Of a stretch of 64,000 nt of DNA, positions 57,374-64,000 are shown piece after piece (the first letter of the stretch is position 1; every line of letters begins with the position of its first letter). Made by a program: the position numbers and the translations under genes. The notes under the pieces were generated by a model. The model was not told the origin of the DNA. It did not search any database and saw only the letters and a program-made list of their open reading frames with translations. The stretch spans positions 62,001-126,000 of the forward strand of contig CAVTYQ010000007.1 in the NCBI GenBank assembly GCA_963739005.1. Reading direction: 5' to 3'. The DNA is from DASWJZ01 sp963739005. GTDB lineage: Bacteria > Pseudomonadota > Alphaproteobacteria > Rhizobiales > Afifellaceae.

Positions 57374-58940
57374 ATGGATATCGACGTCCTCATCGTCGGA
57401 GCCGGCCCGACCGGTCTGATGCTCGCCAACCAGCTCGTCAGGCGCGGCGTGCGCGTTGAGATCGTCGACCGGCACGCCGGGCCGGCGCGCGAGACGCGCG
57501 CGCTCGGCGTGCAGGCGCGCACCATGGAGATCTACGCGGCGCTCGGCATCGTCGATCGCGCGCTTGAGCTCGGCAAGCCCGGGAACGGCGCCAACATCTG
57601 GGCGCAGGGGCGAAAGATGGCGCACGTGCCGCTCGGAGACGCCGGCCGCAACGCGACGCCCTATCCCTACATCCTGGTTCTCGGCCAGGACGATAACGAA
57701 CGGATCATGGGCGAGAAGCTCCGCGCCTTGGGCGCGGCAGTCGCGTGGAACACGGAGCTGGTCGGGCTGAAGCTGGATGCGGACAAGGTCACCGCGACGC
57801 TGAAACAGGCCGACGGTACGACCCACGATGTCCGAGCCGCATGGGTGGCCGGATGCGACGGAGCGCACAGCGCGGTGCGGGAACTGACCGGCATCACCTT
57901 CCCGGGTGCGCCCTACGAGCACGTGTTCTTCGTCGCCGACACGGAGGCGACGGGGAGCATGGTTCCCGACGAGGTCAACGTCTACCTGTGGCGGGACGGC
58001 TTCCATCTCCTCTTCCCGATGCGGGGCAAGAACCATTGGCGGGTGGTGGGCATCCTCCCGGCGGCGTTGCGCAACAAGAAGGACATGCGCTTCGAGGATG
58101 TCGTTCCCTCGTTGCGCCAGGAAGCCGGAACGGCGCTCTCGTTCAAGACCTGTACCTGGTTCTCCACCTACCGCATCCATCACCGCAGCGCCTCGCGCTT
58201 CCGCAGCGGCCGCTGCTTCCTGCTCGGCGACGCCGCGCACATCCACAGCCCGGTCGGCGCGCAAGGCATGAACACCGGGCTGCAAGAACTCGTATAATCT
58301 CGCCTGGAAGCTCGCGCTCGTCGCCAAGGGTCAGGCGGATGCGGCGCTGCTCAATTCCTACGAGGGCGAGCGCATACCCGTCGCGCGCCGCTTGCTGAAC
58401 ACCACGGACCGGGCGTTCCGGCTGGTCGTCTCCGACAGCTGGCTCGCCGGACTCTTCCGCACGAAGGTCCTCGCGCGGATCGCGGCGTTCGCGATGAGCA
58501 TCGGCCGGATTCAGACGATCGCGTTTCGCACCATCTCGCAGACCGGCATAACGTATCGGGACAGTGCGTTGTCGAAATCCCTTGCGGGCCTTCCCGCCGG
58601 CGCGCCGCGCGCGGGCGACCGCTTCCCCTGGCTGCATCTGAAGTTCCGGCCAGACGGGGAGACCGAGGACCTGTTCCAGCGGCTCGACGACACGCAGTTC
58701 AACCTGATCGTGGTCGGGCAGCCGGCGCCGCCGGAGGACGCGCTCGGCTTTGGCGATATGCTGCGTGTGCATGCTGTTCCGGCCGACCCGGCCAACGATC
58801 GCGAACTGGCCCGGGTCGAGATTCCGCAGCCGTCCTTCTATCTCCTGCGGCCCGACGGCCACGTAGGGCTATGCGGGTGTCGCCTCGACGCGGCGGACCT
58901 CCGCCGATACGCCTCGGAGACCCTGCATCTCAGGGTCTGA
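57374..58940 (+). pseudogene. FAD-dependent aromatic monooxygenase split by a frameshift
   Basis: The first part (57374-58297) begins MDIDVLIVGAGPTGLMLANQ, the FAD-binding fold of the phenol hydroxylase / MhpA type. It has WVAGCDGAHSAVREL, ending FLLGDAAHIHSPVGAQGMNT, the GD motif, then stops as LQELV. In the next frame the sequence continues YNLAWKLALVAKGQADAALL, then LLNTTDRAFRLVVSDSWLAG, to a stop at 58940. One base near 58285-58292 breaks an otherwise normal enzyme of about 520 residues. Both halves are well preserved, so decay is recent or the base is a sequence error. The substrate would be a phenol-like aromatic. Confidence 0.85.
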
Positions 58941-58953
58941 GCCGAGCGGGCGC

Positions 58954-59376
58954 TCAGCCGACGATCTCGTCGTCCTTGAAGAAGAAGGCGATCTCCTCTT
59001 TCGCCGTCTCCGGCGCGTCGGAGCCGTGCACCGAGTTCTCGCCGACCGACAGCGCGAAATCCTTGCGGATCGTGCCGGGCGCGGCGTCCTTCGGATTGGT
59101 CGCGCCCATGACCTCGCGGTTCTTGGCGACGGCGTTCTCGCCCTCGAGCACCTGAACGACGACCGGACCGGAAATCATGAAGTCCACGAGCTCGCCGAAG
59201 AACGGCCGCGCCTTATGGACGGCATAGAAGCCCTCGGCCTGCTTCCGCGTCATGCGGATGCGCCGCTGCGCGATCACCCGGAGCCCGGCGCTCTCCAGCT
59301 TGTCGATGATCTTGCCGGTCAGGTTCCGCGCCGTCGCGTCGGGCTTGATGATGGAAAAGGTACGCTCGCTCGCCAT
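58954..59376 (-). CDS. ndk: Nucleoside diphosphate kinase
   Basis: Ndk balances the nucleoside triphosphate pools by moving phosphate through a histidine. The 140-residue length is standard. It begins ERTFSIIKPDATARNLTGKI and has GPVVVQVLEGENAVAKNREV, ending with the active-site segment ENSVHGSDAPETAKEEIAFF, where the catalytic His is seen in NSVHGSD. It converges on the monooxygenase relic and is divergent from the phytase-like gene. Confidence 0.97.
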   Translation of the reverse strand: MASERTFSIIKPDATARNLTGKIIDKLESAGLRVIAQRRIRMTRKQAEGFYAVHKARPFFGELVDFMISGPVVVQVLEGENAVAKNREVMGATNPKDAAPGTIRKDFALSVGENSVHGSDAPETAKEEIAFFFKDDEIVG

Positions 59377-59532
59377 AAGTCCCGTCGATGCTGGTTGAAG
59401 GTCCCGGGCTTATAGGGGCGGGACCGCCAGTCCGGCAAGCCGCGCCATTCGGCGGGTGGGCGTCATCACCCCGTCACCGCGCGCGCTTTATCGCCTCCGA
59501 CGATCCATTCCCTAATCGAGGAGGCCAAACGC

Positions 59533-60891
59533 ATGCGCCGAATTCTTGTCGCTGCGATGTCGCTTGCCGCGACGTCATCGCTCCAAGCCGAGACGCTTAC
59601 ACTCTACGATGCCGCGCCGGGCCAGGAGGCGCTGAGCCTCGAAAGCTATCAGTCGCCGGTCCCCGGATCGAAGGCACTCGACCTCGATGTCGGCATCGGC
59701 TCCTCCGCCTTCCGCGATCCGAACGCGCCGGCGAACACGTTCTACACGGCGTCCGACCGCGGCCCGAACTTCACCTGCGACGACGCCGTGGATTTGATGA
59801 ATGTGAAGGCGGAGGAGATCTGCCCCGCAGTCGAGGGCCAGAAAGCCGGCAGCGGGCGCATCTATCCGACGCCTGGCTACAACGTCTCGATCTATCGGGT
59901 GACGCTCGATCCGGCGGCCAAGACCTATACGGTCAACGGCGTGATCCCGCTCAAGACGCCGAAGGGAAATCCAATCACCGGCCTCACCAACCCGCTCAAG
60001 GTCGCGAAGACCGACAAGCCGCGCGACGGCGCCGGCCAGCCGCTCGCGCAGGACGTCAACGCGATCGACGCCGAAGGCCTGGTGAAGCTTCCCGACGGGC
60101 GCTTTTTCATCGGCGAGGAGAATGCCACCGGCATCGTCGAAATCTCGGCGGACGGCGTCATCACGCGCCGTTTCGTGCCGGCCGGCACGGAGCAGGATTT
60201 TTCCGCGGCGGACTATCCGATCTCGGGCACGCTTCCGGCGATCCTTTCGATGCGCCATTCGAACCGCGGCATCGAGTCGCTCGCGCTCGGCGACGACGGC
60301 ATGACGCTCTACGCCATGGTGCAGAACCCGCTCGATAACCCGGACGCGAAGGCTTACGGCAAGGCCATCAACACGCGGCTCTTCAAGATCGAGATCGGCG
60401 GTGGCGGCGACGAGACGACGCTGACGGTGGTCGCTGAATACGTCTATCAGCTCGACGACTGGAAGAAGTTCGCGGTGCTCGGCGCGACCGACGCCAAGGC
60501 GCCGTCGTCGCTTCGGATCAGCGAGATGACGGCGCTCGGCCATGAGCACTTCCTGGTCGACGAGCGCACCGACCAGATCACCAAGATCTTCGAGATCGCG
60601 CTTGACGGCGCGACCAACATCCTCGGCTCGAAGTGGGACGACCCCGCGACGAGCCCGACGCTCGAACAGACCGACGGCCTCGCCTCGATCGACATCGTGC
60701 CCGTCACGAAGACCGAGCGGATCGTCGCCTCGTCGCTCGAAAGCGCGGCGACGCGCTATCCGGGCAAGATCGAAGGGCTGTCGCTCACCTCCGACGGCAA
60801 GCTCTTCATGATCAACGACAACGACTTCGGCATCGACGGCGCAAAGACCGAGATCGTGGTCGTGGACGACCCGGCGATCGGGCCGCGCTGA
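59533..60891 (+). CDS. Secreted protein of the phytase-like esterase family
   Basis: The 452-residue product has a signal peptide (residues 1-19, SSLQAE) and the features of the 'esterase-like activity of phytase' family: FYTASDRGPNFTCDDAVDLM, VNAIDAEGLVKLPDGRFFIG and GIVEISADGVITRRFVPAGT. Later come MRHSNRGIESLALGDDGMTL and RYPGKIEGLSLTSDGKLFMI. Repeated WD-like beta segments suggest a propeller. Activity and substrate are not known. A perfect hairpin follows. Confidence 0.86.
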   Translation: MRRILVAAMSLAATSSLQAETLTLYDAAPGQEALSLESYQSPVPGSKALDLDVGIGSSAFRDPNAPANTFYTASDRGPNFTCDDAVDLMNVKAEEICPAVEGQKAGSGRIYPTPGYNVSIYRVTLDPAAKTYTVNGVIPLKTPKGNPITGLTNPLKVAKTDKPRDGAGQPLAQDVNAIDAEGLVKLPDGRFFIGEENATGIVEISADGVITRRFVPAGTEQDFSAADYPISGTLPAILSMRHSNRGIESLALGDDGMTLYAMVQNPLDNPDAKAYGKAINTRLFKIEIGGGGDETTLTVVAEYVYQLDDWKKFAVLGATDAKAPSSLRISEMTALGHEHFLVDERTDQITKIFEIALDGATNILGSKWDDPATSPTLEQTDGLASIDIVPVTKTERIVASSLESAATRYPGKIEGLSLTSDGKLFMINDNDFGIDGAKTEIVVVDDPAIGPR

Positions 60892-60900
60892 GCTGCTGCA

Positions 60901-60935
60901 CGCAACCCGGCCGGCGCCTCGCCGGCCGGGTTGCG
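60901..60935 (+). terminator. Perfect 16-bp hairpin behind the phytase-like gene
   Basis: CGCAACCCGGCCGGCG (60901-60916), loop CCT, CGCCGGCCGGGTTGCG (60920-60935) is an exact inverted repeat of 35 bases. It lies 9 bases behind the stop, but no T-run follows. It is a likely transcription stop or RNA-protecting structure. Confidence 0.6.
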
Positions 60936-61040
60936 CGATAAGGAGGACCTATCGCCGCAAGAGGAACTGGATATTTGCATTTATGCGGCGCCGCGGGCTA
61001 TCCGAGCGGGAACAATTCCAATCGAGGGAAGGCCCGTTCC

Positions 61041-63218
61041 ATGGACGCCAAGACTGAAGAAAGCGCCGGCAAATGCCCGTTCACCGGCGGCACCCGCGGA
61101 CGCAGGAACCGCGACTGGTGGCCGGAGCAGCTGGGCCTCGATGTTCTCCATCGGAACTCCAGTTTGTCCGATCCGATGGGCGAGGGCTTCGACTACGCCA
61201 AGGCGTTCAAGAGCCTCGACCTCGATGCCGTGATCGCGGACCTGCGCGCCTTGATGACGGACTCGCAGGAATGGTGGCCGGCCGACTTCGGCCATTACGG
61301 GCCGCTCTTCATCCGCATGGCGTGGCACAGCGCGGGCACCTACCGCATCACCGACGGCCGCGGCGGCGCCGGCGCTGGCCAGCAACGCTTCGCGCCGCTC
61401 AACTCCTGGCCGGACAACGCGAACCTCGACAAGGCGCGCCGGCTCCTGTGGCCGATCAAGCAGAAATACGGCCGGAAAATCTCCTGGGCCGACCTGATGA
61501 TCCTGACCGGCAACGTCGCCCTCGAAACGATGGGCTTCAAGACCTTCGGTTTCGCCGGCGGCCGCGCCGACGTGTGGGAGCCCGAAGAGCTCTACTGGGG
61601 TCCTGAAGGGACCTGGCTGGGCGACGAACGCTACAGCGGCGAACGCCAGCTTCAGAACCCGCTCGGCGCCGTACAGATGGGGCTGATCTATGTCAACCCG
61701 GAAGGTCCGAACGGCAACCCGGATCCGGTCGCCGCGGCGAAAGACATCCGCGAAACCTTCTTCCGCATGGCGATGAACGACGAGGAGACCGTCGCGCTGA
61801 TCGCCGGTGGACACACGTTCGGCAAGACCCACGGCGCGGGCGATCCGTCGCTGCTTGGCCCGGAGCCTGAGGGCGCGGCCGTCGAGGATCAGGGCCTCGG
61901 CTGGAAGAGCAAACACGGCACCGGCTTCGGCGGCGACACCATCACCGGCGGCCCGGAGGTCACCTGGACGCAGAAGCCGACGCAGTGGAGCAACCTCTTC
62001 TTCGACAATCTGTTCAAATACGAATGGGAGCTGGAGAAGAGCCCGGCCGGAGCCAAGCAGTGGCACGCGAAAAATGCCGAAGCTTCAGTCCCGGACGCGC
62101 ACGACAGGTCGAAGAAGAAGCTGCCGACCATGCTGACGACGGACCTCGCGCTGAAGTTCGACCCAGCCTACGAGAAAATCTCGCGGGGCTTCTACGAGCA
62201 TCCGGACCAGTTCGCGGACGCGTTCGCGCGGGCGTGGTTCAAGCTCACGCATCGCGACATGGGGCCGATCGTGCGCTACCTCGGCCCGCTCGTTCCGAAG
62301 GAAGAGCTGCCGTGGCAGGATCCGATCCCCGCGATCGACCATGCGCTGGTCTCGGACAAGGACATCGCCGAGCTGAAGGCGAAGATCCTTGCGTCTGGCC
62401 TTTCGGTTTCCGAGCTGGTCTCGACGGCGTGGGCTTCGGCCTCGACGTTCCGCGGCTCCGACAAGCGTGGCGGCGCCAACGGTGCGCGCATTCGTCTCGC
62501 GCCCCAGAAGGACTGGGACGTGAACCAGCCAGCTCAGCTGGCGAGGGTGCTGCAGAAGCTGGAAGCGATCCAAAAGACGTTCAACGCTGCGCAGACCGGC
62601 GAGAAGAGGATTTCGCTCGCCGACCTGATCGTTCTCGGCGGCTCAGCGGCGGTCGAGAAGGCCGCGAAGGACGCCGGCATCGACGTGAAGGTGCCGTTCA
62701 CGCCGGGTCGGATGGACGCGTCGCAGGAGCAGACCGACGCCGCCTCCTTCGCCCCGCTCGAGCCGCGTGCCGACGGCTTCCGCAACTTCCTCAGCGGCGA
62801 GCAGTTCATGATGCCCGAGGAGGCGCTCGTGGATCGGGCTCAGTTGCTGACGCTGACGGCGCCGGAGATGTCGGTTCTCGTCGGCGGCCTGCGCGTCCTC
62901 GGCGCCAACGCCGGACAGTCGAGGCACGGCGTCTTCACCAAGCAGCCCGGAAAGCTGACGAACGACTTCTTCGTCAACCTGCTCAACATGAGCACCGAGT
63001 GGCGACCTACTTCGGATGGCGCCTACGAGGGCCGCGACCGCAAGACCAACGAGTTGAAGTGGACGGCCACGCGTGTCGACCTGATCTTCGGGTCGCACTC
63101 GCAGCTCCGGGCGCTTGCTGAAGTCCATGCGTCTGCGGACTCAAAGGAGACGTTCGTGAAAGACTTCGTGGCGGCCTGGAACAAGGTGATGAATGCGGAC
63201 CGCTTCGACCTTGCGTGA
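61041..63218 (+). CDS. katG: Catalase-peroxidase KatG
   Basis: KatG removes hydrogen peroxide by both catalase and peroxidase routes with a haem. The start is the ATG at 61041 (MDAKTEESAGKCPFTGG) behind GAGGGAAGG, giving 725 residues; the frame is open back to 60975. The distal site RMAWHSAGTYRITDGRGGAG, the Tyr in VQMGLIYVNPEGPNGNPDP and the Met in FFRMAMNDEETVAL can form the Trp-Tyr-Met adduct that gives KatG its catalase activity. The proximal His lies in AGGHTFGKTHG. No regulator gene is next to it. Confidence 0.97.
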   Translation: MDAKTEESAGKCPFTGGTRGRRNRDWWPEQLGLDVLHRNSSLSDPMGEGFDYAKAFKSLDLDAVIADLRALMTDSQEWWPADFGHYGPLFIRMAWHSAGTYRITDGRGGAGAGQQRFAPLNSWPDNANLDKARRLLWPIKQKYGRKISWADLMILTGNVALETMGFKTFGFAGGRADVWEPEELYWGPEGTWLGDERYSGERQLQNPLGAVQMGLIYVNPEGPNGNPDPVAAAKDIRETFFRMAMNDEETVALIAGGHTFGKTHGAGDPSLLGPEPEGAAVEDQGLGWKSKHGTGFGGDTITGGPEVTWTQKPTQWSNLFFDNLFKYEWELEKSPAGAKQWHAKNAEASVPDAHDRSKKKLPTMLTTDLALKFDPAYEKISRGFYEHPDQFADAFARAWFKLTHRDMGPIVRYLGPLVPKEELPWQDPIPAIDHALVSDKDIAELKAKILASGLSVSELVSTAWASASTFRGSDKRGGANGARIRLAPQKDWDVNQPAQLARVLQKLEAIQKTFNAAQTGEKRISLADLIVLGGSAAVEKAAKDAGIDVKVPFTPGRMDASQEQTDAASFAPLEPRADGFRNFLSGEQFMMPEEALVDRAQLLTLTAPEMSVLVGGLRVLGANAGQSRHGVFTKQPGKLTNDFFVNLLNMSTEWRPTSDGAYEGRDRKTNELKWTATRVDLIFGSHSQLRALAEVHASADSKETFVKDFVAAWNKVMNADRFDLA

Positions 63219-63271
63219 TCGCGGCTGAACGACCTTCCGTCGGGGGCGTCCACCGGATGCACCCCGACGAT

Positions 63272-63303
63272 GGCAAGGGCGCGACGCCGTGGCGCCCCTT
63301 GCC
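63272..63303 (+). terminator. Hairpin between katG and the convergent antiporter gene
   Basis: GGCAAGGGCGC (63272-63282) pairs with GCGCCCCTTGCC (63292-63303) except for one bulged C. TTCGTTC follows on the plus strand. It should stop the katG transcript and may also serve the antiporter gene. Confidence 0.6.
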
Positions 63304-63311
63304 TTCGTTCA

Positions 63312-64000
63312 CTACGGAACCATGACCATGGTCACGTATATTGCGAAGATCACGAGATGCACGACGCCCTGTAAGATGCTGGTACGCGGCCCGGCAAATG
63401 TGATGACGCTGACCAGAAGCGTCAGCATCAACAGCACCACTCCGCTGTCGTCGAGCCCCAGCACCACCGGGGTCCCGGTCACGAGGCTGAAGGTGACCAC
63501 GGCTGGGACGGTGAGGCTTATCGTCGCCAGAGCGGAACCGAGACAAATATTCAGTGCCCGCTGGAGATGATTGATCATCGCGGCGCGGACAGCGGCCAGC
63601 CCTTCCGGCGCCAGGACGAGAATGGCGATGAGGATGCCGCCGGCGGCAACGGGCGCATTCAGCGCTTTCGTCCCCTCGTCGACGAGAATGGCGAGCTTTT
63701 CCGCGAGGAGAACGATGGGCACCAGGATGAGGACAAGCAGTATCCCATGGTAGGGCACCGACCGCGTCACGATGCCGTGTGGATGCTTGCCGTGTTCGGG
63801 ACCCGGCGGCGAGCCATCGCGGCTCGGCTCGGTGAAGTAGCCGCGGTGGCGGATCGTCTGGATCGCGATGAACGCACAGTAGAGGACAACAGAAAGGGTG
63901 CTGAACGGAATTGCCCGGCCGAGCTTTATCTCAAAAGTGGACGTGCGGGTCATGAACCGCGGCAGGACCAGCGCAAGGATCGCCAGGGTGACCAGAACAC
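63312..64000 (-). CDS. ChaA-type calcium/proton antiporter, C-terminal part (5' end outside window)
   Basis: The frame is open to the window edge (upstream codons read LVTLAILALVLPRF), so the N-terminus lies outside. The visible part has about six membrane helices and the second CaCA repeat LAPEGLAAVRAAMINHLQRA, then LNICLGSALATISLTVPAVV, with the typical acidic residue. A polar His-rich loop (PPGPEHGKHPHGIVTRSVPY) lies before it. ChaA exports calcium, sodium or potassium in exchange for protons in the inner membrane. It converges on katG. Confidence 0.88.
   Translation of the reverse strand, partial: VLVTLAILALVLPRFMTRTSTFEIKLGRAIPFSTLSVVLYCAFIAIQTIRHRGYFTEPSRDGSPPGPEHGKHPHGIVTRSVPYHGILLVLILVPIVLLAEKLAILVDEGTKALNAPVAAGGILIAILVLAPEGLAAVRAAMINHLQRALNICLGSALATISLTVPAVVTFSLVTGTPVVLGLDDSGVVLLMLTLLVSVITFAGPRTSILQGVVHLVIFAIYVTMVMVP

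Noticed and set aside
1..64000. CRISPR array, prophage or insertion sequence
   Set aside because: No spaced direct repeats, integrase, transposase or phage structural genes were found anywhere in the window.

Overview
The window reads as chromosome of an alphaproteobacterium, most likely Hyphomicrobiales (Rhizobiales). It is GC-rich and densely coded. Lineage signs are a phosphatidylcholine synthase, an IalB-family protein, a DUF1127 peptide, HspQ, two direct-repeat SOS boxes of the alphaproteobacterial GAAC-N7-GAAC type, and a core block (ssb, marC, gyrA, coaD, two cyclophilins, queA, tgt) whose order I recall from this group. No tRNA, rRNA, CRISPR array, insertion sequence or prophage was recognised.

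Layout. 1-3043: the end of secD, then secF, a Mth938-domain gene and a phytoene-synthase-like gene; the last two are homologues of mitochondrial complex I assembly factors. 3097-11450: trmFO, corA, a NUDIX hydrolase, an Idh-type oxidoreductase, a cold-shock protein, a DUF839/PhoX-like protein and small conserved proteins. 11451-12179: a 0.7 kb gene-free stretch with a palindromic repeat. 12180-16879: a DarT/DarG DNA ADP-ribosylation toxin-antitoxin pair directly behind uvrA, which has an SOS box in its upstream region. 17752-20372: a compact three-gene operon that I do not recognise, the best candidate here for an undescribed system. 20438-28423: accessory and housekeeping genes, including a relic of a luciferase-like gene, cpdB, an intact VapBC pair with a palindromic operator, and a YciE-like protein. 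28493-39700: the core block from SOS-boxed ssb to tgt. 39954-48267: envelope and lipid genes (glycine-zipper lipoprotein, solute-binding protein plus DsbA/FrnE-like protein, IalB, HspQ, a histidine-rich membrane protein, a UbiH-like oxygenase, Pcs, TerC). 48276-64000: quinone oxidoreductase, a HigBA-like pair with a frameshifted toxin, an ABC-2 exporter, a complete BMP-type nucleoside importer, a frameshifted FAD monooxygenase, ndk, a phytase-like esterase protein, katG and the end of a ChaA-type antiporter.

How the genes may work together. DNA maintenance is a theme: uvrA and ssb carry SOS boxes, and DarTG lies where read-through from uvrA would put a DNA-modifying toxin and its antitoxin under the same control. 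Three genes act in tRNA modification (trmFO, queA, tgt), and the Tgt lacks three of its four zinc ligands. Four genes or relics show indels: the SEC-C remnant, the LLM relic, the HigB-like toxin and the FAD monooxygenase. The last two are single-base shifts in otherwise intact frames and could be real decay or sequence errors.

Limits. Family calls rest on motif recognition and neighbourhood without any database search. Start sites were chosen by eye from domain starts, overlaps and Shine-Dalgarno-like sequences.
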